NCBI RefSeq assembly: GCF_900108335.1
Contig: NZ_FNVT01000012.1
Location: 124,001-188,000 of the forward strand
Length of the DNA stretch: 64,000 bases
Source of the DNA: Nonomuraea solani
Lineage (GTDB): Bacteria > Actinomycetota > Actinomycetes > Streptosporangiales > Streptosporangiaceae
Reading direction: 5' to 3'
The position numbers and the translations under genes were made by a program. Below are positions 1 through 8,963 of this stretch, piece after piece (positions within the stretch are counted from its first letter, which is position 1; every line of letters begins with the position of its first letter). Below the pieces are notes generated by a model, which was given only the letters and a program-made list of their open reading frames with translations, made no database searches and was not told the origin of the DNA.

Positions 1-1683
1 CGAGGCGTCCTGAGCCTCCGGCCCCTCGGACGACGCGCCCAGAACCTCCGGCGCGTCGTGCGGCGCACCGCCGGCGCCCCGCCCCTTGGGCGACGCGCCC
101 TGGGAGACTGCCGCCCCGGACGACCCGCCCTGAGAGACCGGAGCCCCGGACGAGGCATCCTGAGGGGCCGGCGCGTCGGACGAACTGCCGGCGCCCGGCG
201 CCTCCGACGACGCATTCCCGGAGCCCGACGCTCCCTGGGAGACGGTCTCGGCGTCCGACACTTCGTGAGTAGCACCGCTAGCGTCCGATATTTCGGGCGG
301 CACACCATGCGAGGCCGACGGGGCGCCGGTCGAGCCCACTGGAGTGGTTTCGCCGCCGGTGCCGGCCGGCTTTTCGTTCTTGCGAGCCGCCGGACGAGGC
401 ACCGGTTTGGCGTTCGGGTTGAGCGGCGGCCAGACCCGCTGCGTGCCCGGCAGCACCAGTGCCGGGCTGAGCCTGGGCGGCTGCCCCTTCCGGTGCTGGT
501 CGCGCGCCACCTCGTCCTCGTGCCGGCCCTCCCGGCGCTCACTCTCGGCCCGGGCCACGGTGTCGGACGGCGCGTCGGCACTCGCCGCGAGCTTCCTCAG
601 CCGCCGCAACGCCTCGGTGTCGATCGGCTTCCCGGCGGCGGGCTTGCGACTCTCGGCCGTCCTGATCGGCACGACCGTCTCCCGCGCGGCCAACGCCTCG
701 GCACTCACCTCACCGCGCGATCCGCGCCCACCCTCGGCACTCACCTCGCCACGCGACCCGCGCCCACCCTCGGCCTCCGGCCCTGCGATCCGCCGGTCGT
801 CGGGCCCGAGGTCCTGAAGGTCCTGGAGGTCCTGGAGGTCGGCGGTTCCGCCAACGAAAGCGGTCTCCGCGTCGGGGGTCTCAGTGGCGGCGGCGTCCCG
901 TGCGACGACTTCCGGATCGACGCCCTGACCGCCCTTGCCGCTTGTGGCCTTCCGCGTGACGGTCCCGTTGTTGGCGGTGTCGCTAACAAACGGCTCGTGG
1001 GTGGGCGGCTTTGGCACCAGCAGTTGATCCTGGCCCCGTCCAGAGCCGCCTGAGAGCGCCTCCTCGGACCGTCCCGCCCCCGAAGCGACCCCAGGAGCCG
1101 GAGACGTGGTCGTCTGGCGTAGCTGGGCCTTGAGGGCGGGGGCCGTGCCGCGACGGGTGCCCCAGCGGGTGGGCTCCGCCACGGGAGCCTGCGCGGCCGC
1201 CGCGGCAGCGGCCGCGACGGCGGGGCGGACCTGGCGGGGGCCGGTGAGGCGCTGACCTTCGCGCTTGCGCTGCGGTTGGCGGGCCTTGCGCGGCCCCTTG
1301 GCCTTGGCCCGGACGGGCGAGGTGCGCCAGACGCGGCCGGAGAACGTGACGGCTTCGGGCTCGGAGGTGGGCGCCAGGCGGTACCAGGCCTTGGGCTGAC
1401 CCAGGTAGCGGAGCTGGGACTCCAGAAGTTCGGTGAGCCGCTTGCCCTCGATGACGGGACGCGTGGACAGCCACGTCACGATCCCGGGCGGCACCAGGAA
1501 CAGCACGTGCCAGGGCATCTCCACCGGCACACCCACCAGGACCAGCAGGAGCGACCACGGAACGAAGACCCCGACGAACACGCCGATCCAGACGATGGGC
1601 AGCGGCATCGGCAGCCGTAGGTCGTACAGCTTGTAGAGCCGCTTCTCAATCCGCCAGATGTTCGTATACGTGGGCAGGTCCAC
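1..1683 (-). CDS. TcpE-family conjugation membrane protein with long low-complexity tail (partial)
   Basis: The first ~115 residues match the TcpE type of conjugative-transfer membrane protein known from Gram-positive pCW3/Tn916-like systems. A short basic N-terminus (IWRIEKRLYKLYDLRLPMPL) leads into two hydrophobic segments at about residues 30-50 and 58-73, then the motif STRPVIEGKRLTELL. The GTG start at 1683 follows a GAGGAGG ribosome binding site five bases upstream. From about residue 120 to the window edge (over 430 residues) the chain is Ala/Ser/Gly/Pro-rich. It carries DLQ triplets, a 12-residue tandem duplication and Ser-Gln-Gly-Ala repeats, and it has no recognised domain. The gene is truncated by the window start. 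It lies downstream of a TcpD-like and a TcpC-like gene on the same strand, which supports the assignment. The function of the tail is unknown. Confidence 0.75.
   Translation of the reverse strand, partial: MDLPTYTNIWRIEKRLYKLYDLRLPMPLPIVWIGVFVGVFVPWSLLLVLVGVPVEMPWHVLFLVPPGIVTWLSTRPVIEGKRLTELLESQLRYLGQPKAWYRLAPTSEPEAVTFSGRVWRTSPVRAKAKGPRKARQPQRKREGQRLTGPRQVRPAVAAAAAAAAQAPVAEPTRWGTRRGTAPALKAQLRQTTTSPAPGVASGAGRSEEALSGGSGRGQDQLLVPKPPTHEPFVSDTANNGTVTRKATSGKGGQGVDPEVVARDAAATETPDAETAFVGGTADLQDLQDLQDLGPDDRRIAGPEAEGGRGSRGEVSAEGGRGSRGEVSAEALAARETVVPIRTAESRKPAAGKPIDTEALRRLRKLAASADAPSDTVARAESERREGRHEDEVARDQHRKGQPPRLSPALVLPGTQRVWPPLNPNAKPVPRPAARKNEKPAGTGGETTPVGSTGAPSASHGVPPEISDASGATHEVSDAETVSQGASGSGNASSEAPGAGSSSDAPAPQDASSGAPVSQGGSSGAAVSQGASPKGRGAGGAPHDAPEVLGASSEGPEAQDAS
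701..772. repeat. 36-bp tandem duplication inside the TcpE-like gene
   Basis: Two adjacent 36-bp units (701-736 and 737-772) differ at only three or four positions. Both begin GCACTCACCT and end CGCCCACCCTCG. The unit is in frame and gives two copies of a 12-residue Gly/Arg/Ser/Glu-rich peptide in the disordered tail, so it is a recent in-frame duplication. Confidence 0.85.
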
Positions 1684-1737
1684 GCGGTCCTCCTCTCCAC
1701 CCGCTCGTACATGACCGCCGCGGAGCGGTCTCAACCC

Positions 1738-2019
1738 TTACTTGATGCCCAGTGCGCCCGCGATTGCCTTAGCCGTCACCTCGATGATGTTGGGAACGTA
1801 GAAGATGACCCCGATGGCCACAGCCAGTATCAGGAACTGCACGAACCGTGTGATCTCGCGGGTGAAGAGGAAAAAGAGCGCGACCACGGAGACGACCACC
1901 AGGAACAACGGGGCGAAGAACGCCCGGAGGAAGTCGGCCAGCCCTCCGGTGTCAATGCCCGTGGGCGTTGGTGTCGGCGTCATTTCGAGCAAGGTGAGCA
2001 TTACGGTCTTCAAGGTCAC
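1738..2019 (-). CDS. Small membrane protein of the Tcp module (TcpD-like)
   Basis: This 93-residue protein has two strongly hydrophobic segments, roughly residues 33-53 (FFAPLFLVVVSVVALFFLF) and 58-77 (FVQFLILAVAIGVIFYVPN). A short Thr/Pro-rich N-terminus precedes them. It lies between the TcpC-like gene (46 bases upstream) and the TcpE-like gene, with its stop 54 bases from the next start. Its size, two-helix topology and position match the small TcpD-type membrane subunit of Gram-positive conjugation modules. I assign it by context and topology, not by a diagnostic motif. Confidence 0.6.
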   Translation of the reverse strand: MTLKTVMLTLLEMTPTPTPTGIDTGGLADFLRAFFAPLFLVVVSVVALFFLFTREITRFVQFLILAVAIGVIFYVPNIIEVTAKAIAGALGIK

Positions 2020-2064
2020 TGTTTGTCCTCCCGGGGGGTACCGATCAGCAGCGCGGCCGCGCTT

Positions 2065-3081
2065 CTATCCAACGACCCGGCCGGCGCCGCGGATGTCTGC
2101 GACGAACCACTTGTCGCCCTGCTTCTCGACGGTCAGACGATAGGCCTGCTCCAGCGTGCCGCCGACCGTCGCGGGGTCGGTGGCGGTCGGAGTGGGCGGG
2201 GCCTCGCCGCTCGGCACGGCCCACACCACCACCGCCTGGATCTCTCTGGTGGCACCCCCCACAGGCACCACAATCTCCTTGAGCTGCGAGAACGTGAACG
2301 CGCCACCGAAGCTCGGCAGGCTCTTGCCGGCGGCGACGTAGCGTTCGAGCCCGGCGGCGTTGCCGGACGCGTATTCCTTGAAGAAGCCCTCCAGTTGGGG
2401 CTTGAGCTCGGCGGTGGCCGCGTCGTCGCTCTCGGGGGCGGCCACCTGGGGGAGGTCGGCCGGGCCCGGGGCGGGCAGGATCGCCGGGCGGCCGGCCACG
2501 ACGAACCGCCTGCCGGCGTCGTCGCCGGAGTAGTAGACCGGCACCGACAGCATCATCCGGCGCGGACCCGACTGGAAGGCCACGCTCACGACGGCGTTGT
2601 TGGCGTCGGTGGCCTCGATGTCGTAGGGCTGGATGGCGACGGCGGCCAGCTTGCCGTAGCCGTCCCAGCCCATCTGCGCGTCCATGCCGTCGGCCAGGAA
2701 GGCTTCCAGCTTGCGTGACCTGCTGGCCGCGTCTTCCGGGCTGAAATTGAGATAGACGCCGGCGAACTGGGCCGCGAAAGCCATGCCCCGGTCCGCCGGG
2801 AAACCGTTGTGCACCTGCGCCGCACCATTGGGCGTAACCGCATCTTGCGCGGTAAACCGCTCAAATGGGGCACGAATCCCATTCACCACGATAACCACAA
2901 TAAGCGCCCACAGAATGATGCGGCCGGTCCACACCAGCCAGCGTCCGCCGCCACCGGACCAGCCGCCACGGCGGGGCCGGCGGGGCGGCGGCGCGTCGAA
3001 GTCAGCCGTGTCCAGGGTTGCGGAAAGCCCGGGCCCGTCAGCGATCCGAGGATCGTGCTGGACGGTAGACCTACGAGCCAT
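2065..3081 (-). CDS. TcpC-family (VirB8-like) conjugal transfer protein
   Basis: The protein has a Pro/Arg-rich cytoplasmic N-terminus (residues 1-48), one transmembrane helix at about 49-69 (IILWALIVVIVVNG) and a large extracytoplasmic region. That region contains two NTF2-like repeats, around residues 95-200 and 220-335, which is the architecture of TcpC, the VirB8-like scaffold of Gram-positive conjugation machines. GTG at 3084 and ATG at 3081 are adjacent starts. I use the ATG because GGAGG lies only one base from the GTG. It heads a minus-strand set followed by the TcpD-like and TcpE-like genes. Without the ATPase and relaxase genes, which would lie outside this window, it is not clear whether this is an integrative element or a resident locus. 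Confidence 0.8.
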   Translation of the reverse strand: MARRSTVQHDPRIADGPGLSATLDTADFDAPPPRRPRRGGWSGGGGRWLVWTGRIILWALIVVIVVNGIRAPFERFTAQDAVTPNGAAQVHNGFPADRGMAFAAQFAGVYLNFSPEDAASRSRKLEAFLADGMDAQMGWDGYGKLAAVAIQPYDIEATDANNAVVSVAFQSGPRRMMLSVPVYYSGDDAGRRFVVAGRPAILPAPGPADLPQVAAPESDDAATAELKPQLEGFFKEYASGNAAGLERYVAAGKSLPSFGGAFTFSQLKEIVVPVGGATREIQAVVVWAVPSGEAPPTPTATDPATVGGTLEQAYRLTVEKQGDKWFVADIRGAGRVVG

Positions 3082-3410
3082 CACGCCTCCGCTCGCGCCG
3101 ATCCCCCCGGCTGGCGCGGTGTCGTCCGTTGCCGATCCCCATCATCCGTGGTGAAGTAGCCACACTATCCGGTCTCCGCCATTGTTCCAGGAAAGCCACG
3201 CCCCATGCTGCGGCATGACCGTCCTCACGGCAAACCGGGCCCGGATGACAGGCCACAGTGCCGATTCCTGTCACTTCCCGGTGGAATCGGCTTTTGACCA
3301 GGCCAGACGCCTAAAATCGCATAGCGCGGCGGCCATGGATTCCTGGCCAAAATAGGCATGGACTCCCGTGACCTGCGGATTCGGCATGGGTCACGAGCGG
3401 AGGAGGGCGG
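3082..3410. other. Intergenic stretch without a supported gene
   Basis: About 330 bases separate the TcpC-like gene from the next minus-strand gene. Short reading frames on both strands lack a convincing ribosome binding site and family resemblance. Promoters for the tcp genes probably lie here, but I see no clear -35/-10 pair or strong hairpin. Confidence 0.5.
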
Positions 3411-3710
3411 TCAGGCCGGCTCCGGATCCTGCGTGGTCCGCGGCTGTCTCCTGCTGTGGAGATCCACCACCGTCGGCCGCACCGCCCGCTCAAGGGAGCC
3501 ACGCAAATCGGCCAGCATTTCGGCGGGCTCGCGCTCACGCATCCGGTTCGCCATCTCGTCGCGCTCGTCGACCTTCCTGCGGAGGTAGGCCTCGCGGTTG
3601 ACGCGCAGGCCGTACATGAGCTCGACCCGGATCAGGGCCAGCTCCTCCTCGAGACTGATGCCCGTGAGCGAGGGCGCCGGGCGTCGTTTCCGGATGATGC
3701 GACGGATCAT
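3411..3710 (-). CDS. Hypothetical 99-residue charged protein
   Basis: The frame runs from ATG at 3710, preceded by a GGGAGA-type ribosome binding site. It encodes a short basic start (MIRRIIRKRRPAPSLTG) followed by a helical Arg/Glu-rich region (ELALIRVELMYGLRVNREAY, then RKVDERDEMANRMRERE) that could form a coiled coil. There is no signal peptide or membrane segment. I do not recognise a family. An upstream in-frame extension to 3818 is open but looks non-coding. Overlapping plus-strand frames are poorer candidates. Confidence 0.55.
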   Translation of the reverse strand: MIRRIIRKRRPAPSLTGISLEEELALIRVELMYGLRVNREAYLRRKVDERDEMANRMREREPAEMLADLRGSLERAVRPTVVDLHSRRQPRTTQDPEPA

Positions 3711-3902
3711 GAGGGTCTCCCGATTCAGCGTTAACGCCGTGACGTTCGACGCGCGGGGGCCCAAAGTGGTTGACGCGTCAGTTGTCCCGGGATCAAACGT
3801 CCGGTCGTTCCCGGGCATCGGACACCCAAGCGGGCCTCGTCGCCGTTCGTCGTCGGTAACCTACCGTAGCGAAAGATCGCTCTACGTGATTGGACTCATG
3901 AC

Positions 3903-4103
3903 ATGCGACGTTTCGCTTCGGCCCTCGTGCCCGCCGCCGTGCTGACCGCGTACGCGCTCGCCGGAATCTCCCCGGCCGCCGCCGCGCCGGCCTGGGTGAC
4001 CACCGACGAGTGCACCGACGACGGGGGCCGGATCACGCCGGTCGGCGAGGGCATGGCCATCTGCAGCGGCGGCACCTGGGACCAGGAGCTCATCCACGAC
4101 TGA
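3903..4103 (+). CDS. Small secreted hypothetical protein
   Basis: This 66-residue product begins with a typical Sec signal: a basic MRRF, a hydrophobic stretch (ALVPAAVLTAYALAGISP) and a likely cleavage after an Ala-rich AAAAPA segment near residue 29. The mature part is about 37 residues, acidic, with two Cys (DECTDDGG and AICSGG) that could form one disulfide. The gene stands alone between minus-strand genes. The family is unknown to me. The ribosome binding site is weak, so the start depends mainly on the signal peptide. Confidence 0.6.
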   Translation: MRRFASALVPAAVLTAYALAGISPAAAAPAWVTTDECTDDGGRITPVGEGMAICSGGTWDQELIHD

Positions 4104-4319
4104 CCGCCCCAGGACACGCTGCCGGGGTCTGAGACGCGCCTCACGGGCGCCGGCCGGGCAGGCCCCACAGCGTGCGTCCGCCCGTGGCCGGACCGGCCAC
4201 GGGCGCAGCGGGCGAGGATGAGGGCGGCCGCGAGACGACTGCGACGGATCACTTGCCGCCCTGCCTTCCGGCGGTCAAGCGGCAGGTCCGCGACAACCTG
4301 CCACCGCAGGAAACGGGTG

Positions 4320-5396
4320 TTACACGTTGAAGCGGAACTCCACCACGTCGCCGTCGCGCATGATGTAGTCCTTGCCCTCGACCCGGGCCTTGCCCGCCGA
4401 GCGGGCGCTGGCGATGGAGCCCATCTCGATCAGCTCGTCGTAGGAGACGACCTCGGCCTTGATGAAGCCGCGCTGGAAGTCGGTGTGGATCACGCCGGCC
4501 GCCTCGGGGGCCGTGGCGCCCTTGCGGATCGTCCAGGCCCTGGTCTCCTTGGGCCCGGCCGTCAGGTAGGTCTGCAGCCCCAGCGTCTCGAAGCCGACCC
4601 TGGCGAGCTGGCGCAGGCCCGACTCCTCCTGGCCGACCGACTGCAGCAGCTCCAGCGCCTCCTCCTCGTCGAGCTCGACCAGCTCCGACTCGATCTTGGC
4701 GTCGAGGAAGACGGCCTCGGCGGGCGCGACCAGCGTGGAGAGCTGCTCGCGCAGGGCGCTGTCGGTCAACTCGTCGGCGTCGAGGTTGAAGACGTACAGG
4801 AACGGCTTGGCCGTGAGCAGGTGCAGCTCGCGCAGCTCCTCGTTGTCGAGACGGCTCTCGAAGACGGTCTTGCCGGTCTCCAGGACCGCCAGGGCGGCCT
4901 CGGCAGCCTCCAGCGCGGCCTTCTTGTCCTTGTTGTTGCGCGACTCCTTCTGCAGGCGCGGGATGGCCTTCTCGACCGTCTGCAGGTCGGCCATGATCAG
5001 CTCGGTGTTGATGGTCTCGATGTCGCGCTTGGGGGAGATCTCGCCGTCCACGTGCGTGACATCCGGGTCGTTGAAGACGCGGATGACCTGGCAGATCGCG
5101 TCGGTGTCGCGGATGTTGGCGAGGAACTGGTTGCCCCGGCCCTGCCCCTCGGAGGCCCCCTTGACCAGGCCCGCGATGTCGACGAACTCGACCTTGGCGG
5201 GCAGGATGCGGGCCGAGCCGAAGATCTCGGCCAGCTTGGGCAGGCGGTCGTCCGGCACGCCGACGATGCCCACGTTGGGCTCGATGGTGGCGAACGGATA
5301 GTTCGCCGCGAGCGCGTTGCCGGTCTTGGTCAGCGCGTTGAAGAGCGTGGACTTACCGACGTTGGGCAGGCCGACGATGCCGATGGAGAGACTCAC
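4320..5396 (-). CDS. ychF: Redox-regulated ATPase/GTPase YchF (Obg family)
   Basis: At 358 residues this matches YchF length. It has the P-loop GLPNVGKST at residues 9-17, the G3 motif DIAGLVKGASEGQGRGN near residue 73, a central coiled insertion (about 130-190) and the YchF-type G4 region FNLDADE near 204, in place of NKxD. A C-terminal TGS domain from about 275 ends in the typical DGDVVEFRFNV. YchF binds ATP in characterised members and associates with the ribosome. The GTG start (VSLSIGIVGLPN) fits family N-termini. The open frame extends far upstream, but the sequence there belongs to another gene. It lies 11 bases downstream of the Cys-rich membrane protein gene and may be co-transcribed with it. 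Confidence 0.95.
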   Translation of the reverse strand: MSLSIGIVGLPNVGKSTLFNALTKTGNALAANYPFATIEPNVGIVGVPDDRLPKLAEIFGSARILPAKVEFVDIAGLVKGASEGQGRGNQFLANIRDTDAICQVIRVFNDPDVTHVDGEISPKRDIETINTELIMADLQTVEKAIPRLQKESRNNKDKKAALEAAEAALAVLETGKTVFESRLDNEELRELHLLTAKPFLYVFNLDADELTDSALREQLSTLVAPAEAVFLDAKIESELVELDEEEALELLQSVGQEESGLRQLARVGFETLGLQTYLTAGPKETRAWTIRKGATAPEAAGVIHTDFQRGFIKAEVVSYDELIEMGSIASARSAGKARVEGKDYIMRDGDVVEFRFNV

Positions 5397-5407
5397 GCTG
5401 AGCGAGT

Positions 5408-6124
5408 TTACTGGCTCAGCACGTCCAGACAGGTCACGGGACGGTAGGCCTCGGTGGCCCGCAGGTAGCGCTGCGAATCCGGCGGGCAGGAGACCGGCGC
5501 GGTCTCGAACGACAGCACCTTGGCCCAGGCGTGCGGCGAGTCGCACGGCACCCGGGCGACGGCGGACCTGGCGAGCACATTGGTGGCCGGCTTCGCGACG
5601 CACGAGCCCCGGTCGAGCACCTGGCCGCCCGCGCCCAGGCAGACCACCTGGGTCTCGCTCTCCAGGGTGTCGAGGGTGCCGGTGGGGCAGGCCGCGGGTT
5701 CGGGTTCGATCGCGACGGCGCGACCGTACCAGCCGGGCTGGGCGCACGCGCGCTCCTGGCCGTCGAGCGTGACGCAGTCTCCCGCTCTGAGCAGGCCGCC
5801 GCCTCCTCCGGGGGCGCCGGGGTGGGGGTCGAGGAAGTTGCGTACGCACGCCGTACGGCCCGCGTCGATGCGCAGGACGTCGTCGGTGTCCACGGGACAG
5901 TCGCCCGGCTCCGGCGGGCCCGGGGCCACGGCCACCACCTCGGACTCGCCGCCGTTGCACGCGGTCAGCGCGTAGTCGCCCGTGACGCACGCGCCCGGCG
6001 TCCAGCGCAGCACCGGGCGGGGCTGATCGCCGATCGCCGACCCGGCGATGACGGCCCCGGCCAGGGCGACCAGGCCGACGCCCACCGTGGCCCCGGCGAC
6101 GGCCAGCTTCGGAAGCGTGTCCAT
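5408..6124 (-). CDS. Membrane-anchored Cys-rich extracytoplasmic protein
   Basis: The predicted 238-residue protein has an N-terminal hydrophobic anchor at about residues 5-30 (AVAGATVGVGLVALAGAVIA). The extracytoplasmic part contains about a dozen Cys, many flanked by Gly/Pro (GACVTGDY, GDCPVDTDD, RTACVRNF, RACAQPGW, HAWAKVLSF). Repeated segments of this kind resemble septum-formation-type domains of actinobacteria, although I cannot name a family. The paired Cys suggest several disulfides. It is divergent from rmuC and immediately upstream of ychF. Confidence 0.7.
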   Translation of the reverse strand: MDTLPKLAVAGATVGVGLVALAGAVIAGSAIGDQPRPVLRWTPGACVTGDYALTACNGGESEVVAVAPGPPEPGDCPVDTDDVLRIDAGRTACVRNFLDPHPGAPGGGGGLLRAGDCVTLDGQERACAQPGWYGRAVAIEPEPAACPTGTLDTLESETQVVCLGAGGQVLDRGSCVAKPATNVLARSAVARVPCDSPHAWAKVLSFETAPVSCPPDSQRYLRATEAYRPVTCLDVLSQ

Positions 6125-6220
6125 TCCAGTACTGTGAGTGACGACAGATGTGCGGCACAAGCGGAACACCCAAGCGTGTCGGGAAGATTCGCGCCCCGAA
6201 AGCCTGCAATCATCGATGGA

Positions 6221-7477
6221 GTGGACGTCGTCTCGCTTCTCATAGGGCTCGCCGTCGGTCTGGTCATCGGGTTCCTCGTGGCCAGGACGCGGTCCGCGGT
6301 GCGAGTGGCCGAGGCCGACGCGCGGGCGAAGTCGTCCGCCGAGAAGCTGGTCTACGTCGAAGAACAGCTAACCGAGCGCTTCCAGGCGCTGTCCACGCGC
6401 GCGCTCGACGTCAACAACATCCGCTTCCTCGAACTGGCCGAGACCCGGCTCGCGGCCAGCCGCGCGGAGGCCACCGGCGACCTCGACCAGCGCAAGCAGG
6501 CCGTCGAGCACCTGGTGGAGCCGCTGAAGGACGCTCTGGCCCGGGTCGAGTCGCAGTTGCGCGACACCGAGTCGGGTCAGCGGGCGGCGCGGGCCGAGCT
6601 GGTCAAGCAGATGGAGTTCGTCAGGCAGAGCAACGAGCAGCTCCGCTCCCAGACGACCGCCCTGGTCAGGGCCCTGCAGCGGCCCGAGGCGCGCGGCCGG
6701 TGGGGCGAGCTGCAACTGCGCAGGGTCGCCGAGATCGCCGGGATGCAGCGTTACTGCGACTTCGACGAGCAGGTCGTCGAGGGCGCCATGCGGCCCGACA
6801 TGGTCGTGCGGCTGGCCGGGGGCAAGAACATCGTGGTCGACTCCAAGGTGTCGCTGGCGGCCTATCTGGAGGCCGCGGAGGCGTCGGACGAGTCGCTCGC
6901 GACCGTACGGCTCGACGCGCACGCCAGGCACATACGCGACCACATCGACCGCCTGGCCGCCAAGGCCTACTGGCAGGGGTTCAACCCGTCGCCGGAGTTC
7001 GTGGTGCTGTTCATCCCCGGCGAGGCGTTCCTGGCGCCCGCGCTGGAGCGCGATCCGGGCATGCTCGAATACGCCATGACGCGGCGGGTGCACATCGCCA
7101 CCCCGACGACGCTGATCACGATGCTGCGCACCGCGCACTACGCCTGGCAGCAGGCCGCGCTGAGCGAGAACGCGCGGGCGGTGTTCGAGCTGGGCAAGGA
7201 GCTGTACGAGCGGCTGTCGTCCCTCGGCAGGAACGTCGAGTCGCTGGGCAAGGCGTTGACGCGGTCCGTGGAGGCGTACAACAAGTCGGTCGGATCGCTC
7301 GAAAGCCGCGTCCTGGTCACCGCGCGCAAGCTGCACGATCTGGGCGTCGTGGACGGCGAGCTCGACTCCCCCGAGATGCTCGAAGGGCTGCCGAGACCCC
7401 TGGCCTCCCCCGAACTGCTCGAAACCTCGTCTCTGCTTTCCCACTCGAACGGTAAGTTGGCCAACGGGTCGCAGTGA
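6221..7477 (+). CDS. rmuC: DNA recombination protein RmuC
   Basis: The protein starts with a hydrophobic anchor (VSLLIGLAVGLVIGFLVA) and continues into a coiled-coil region (residues about 25-150). The conserved RmuC nuclease-like domain follows, with GRWGELQLRRVAEIAGM, MRPDMVVRL, the DSKVSLAAYLEA box and PTTLITMLRTAHYAWQQ. RmuC limits inversions at short inverted repeats in E. coli and is membrane-associated. I place the start at GTG 6221 just before the anchor. A GTG at 6177 is also in frame. The reading frame overlaps the next gene's earliest possible start, suggesting an operon with the DUF6542 gene. Confidence 0.93.
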   Translation: MDVVSLLIGLAVGLVIGFLVARTRSAVRVAEADARAKSSAEKLVYVEEQLTERFQALSTRALDVNNIRFLELAETRLAASRAEATGDLDQRKQAVEHLVEPLKDALARVESQLRDTESGQRAARAELVKQMEFVRQSNEQLRSQTTALVRALQRPEARGRWGELQLRRVAEIAGMQRYCDFDEQVVEGAMRPDMVVRLAGGKNIVVDSKVSLAAYLEAAEASDESLATVRLDAHARHIRDHIDRLAAKAYWQGFNPSPEFVVLFIPGEAFLAPALERDPGMLEYAMTRRVHIATPTTLITMLRTAHYAWQQAALSENARAVFELGKELYERLSSLGRNVESLGKALTRSVEAYNKSVGSLESRVLVTARKLHDLGVVDGELDSPEMLEGLPRPLASPELLETSSLLSHSNGKLANGSQ

Positions 7478-7491
7478 TACGGGGGTGGGCC

Positions 7492-8001
7492 GTGGGTGAG
7501 AAAGGCAGGCGTTCAGCCGTCAGGCTGACGGCTCGCGGTGCCATCGCGCTCGCCCTGGTGTCCACTCTGGTGGGCTATGTGCTCACGGCCCTGTTCGGCA
7601 TCGAGCACATCGTGGGCGCCGCGTTCGTGGTGTCGAGCACGCTGGGCGCGCTGCTGGTCAACCGGCGCGAGCTGCTGTCGCTGGTGGTGACGCCGCCGCT
7701 GGTGTTCTTCTGCGCCACGCTGTTCGTCGAGCTCGGGCGGGCTTTCGGCTCGGTGTCGATCGTGCAGTCGCTGGCGCTCGGGCTCTACACCTCGCTGACG
7801 CGCGGGGCGCCGTGGCTGTTCGCCGGCGCGGCCGTCGTGCTGGCCGTCACGTGGCGGCGCGGGCTCCGCGACAACGTACGCGAGCTGCGCGCGGAGCTGA
7901 AGGCGGGCGCGGAGTTGCCGCGCCCGCGCCAGCCGTTCGTGCCCGAGCCCGAGGGCTATTTCGAGCCCAAGGTGTACGGAACGCCGCGCAACGACGACTA
8001 A
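7492..8001 (+). CDS. DUF6542 membrane protein
   Basis: This protein of about 169 residues has three or four hydrophobic helices (ALALVSTLVGYVLTALFG, FVVSSTLGALLVN, LLSLVVTPPLVFFCATLFVE, PWLFAGAAVVLAVTW) and a charged C-terminal tail. The pattern of a helix, an RREL loop, TPPLVFF and APWLFAG matches actinobacterial DUF6542 proteins, which have no established role. The start is GTG 7492. GTG 7474, overlapping the rmuC stop, is an alternative. Its 3' end overlaps the convergent ispH stop by four bases. Confidence 0.8.
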   Translation: MGEKGRRSAVRLTARGAIALALVSTLVGYVLTALFGIEHIVGAAFVVSSTLGALLVNRRELLSLVVTPPLVFFCATLFVELGRAFGSVSIVQSLALGLYTSLTRGAPWLFAGAAVVLAVTWRRGLRDNVRELRAELKAGAELPRPRQPFVPEPEGYFEPKVYGTPRNDD

Positions 8002-8963
8002 GAGGCCCGCAGGTCCTTGCGCAGTTCGTGCGGCAGCGAGAACCGCATGCGCTCCTCCACCGGCTGAACCTCCTCCACGTCGCCGAACCCGTGCTCGGCC
8101 AGGCGTGCCAGCACCTCGTCGACCAGCTCTTCCGGCACGGAGGCGCCGCTCGTCACGCCGACCGTGGCGACGCCGTCGAGCCATTCGTCACGGATGAACG
8201 TGGCGTTGTCGACCAGGTAGGACGCCCGCGCGCCGTAGTCCTTGGCCACCTCGACCAGCCGCTTGGAGTTGGAGGAGTTTTCCGAGCCGACCACGATGAC
8301 CAGGTCGGACTCGGCGGCGATCTCCTTGACCGCCACCTGCCGGTTCTGGGTGGCGTAGCAGATGTCGTCGCTGGGCGGGTCGATCAGCGTGGGGAAGCGC
8401 TCCTTGAGCCGGGCGACGGTCTCGGTGGTCTCGTCGACCGACAGCGTGGTCTGCGACAGCCACACCAGCTTGCTGGGGTCCTTGACCTGCACCTTCCCCA
8501 CCGAGTCGAGGCCGTCGACGAGCTGGATGTGGTCGGGGGCCTCACCGGAGGTGCCCTCGACCTCCTCGTGGCCCTCGTGCCCGATCAGCAGAATGTCGTA
8601 ATCTTGCGCGGCGAACCTCTTCGCCTCGTTGTGCACCTTGGTGACCAGCGGGCAGGTGGCGTCGATGGTGCGCAGGCTGCGCTGCTTCGCCTCGTCGTGA
8701 ACCGCGGGCGAGACCCCGTGGGCGGAGAACACCACGATCTCCCCCTCCGGCACCTCCTCCGTCTCCTCGACGAAGATGGCGCCCCTGGCCTCGAGCGTCT
8801 TGACGACGTGGGTGTTGTGAACGATCTGCTTGCGTACGTAGATCGGCGCGCCGTACTGCTCCAGAGCCTTCTCGACCGCAACCACGGCTCGATCGACTCC
8901 GGCACAGTAGCCCCGTGGCTTGGCGACGAGGACTCTGCGGGAAGTGGGGGTCTGGGGCTCCAT
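7998..8963 (-). CDS. ispH: 4-hydroxy-3-methylbut-2-enyl diphosphate reductase
   Basis: IspH (LytB) makes IPP and DMAPP in the last step of the MEP pathway. The 321-residue protein has the three [4Fe-4S] cysteines in PRGYCAGVDRA (C20), DATCPLVTKVH and DDICYATQNRQ. The substrate-binding motifs VHNTHVV, FSAHGVSP and GHEGHEEVEGT are present, and the C-terminal VGVTSGASVPEELV closes the fold. The start is ATG 8963, supported by a GAAAG site. It lies next to the Rv1109c-type gene and xseA, the order seen in mycobacteria (lytB2-Rv1109c-xseA). Confidence 0.97.
   Translation of the reverse strand: MEPQTPTSRRVLVAKPRGYCAGVDRAVVAVEKALEQYGAPIYVRKQIVHNTHVVKTLEARGAIFVEETEEVPEGEIVVFSAHGVSPAVHDEAKQRSLRTIDATCPLVTKVHNEAKRFAAQDYDILLIGHEGHEEVEGTSGEAPDHIQLVDGLDSVGKVQVKDPSKLVWLSQTTLSVDETTETVARLKERFPTLIDPPSDDICYATQNRQVAVKEIAAESDLVIVVGSENSSNSKRLVEVAKDYGARASYLVDNATFIRDEWLDGVATVGVTSGASVPEELVDEVLARLAEHGFGDVEEVQPVEERMRFSLPHELRKDLRAS

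Noticed and set aside
3082..3410. Transfer origin for the Tcp module
   Set aside because: No inverted-repeat and nick-type arrangement could be recognised.
4320..6209. 629-residue YchF fusion
   Set aside because: The upstream part is a frame-shifted shadow of the Cys-rich gene. YchF proper begins at the GTG at 5396.
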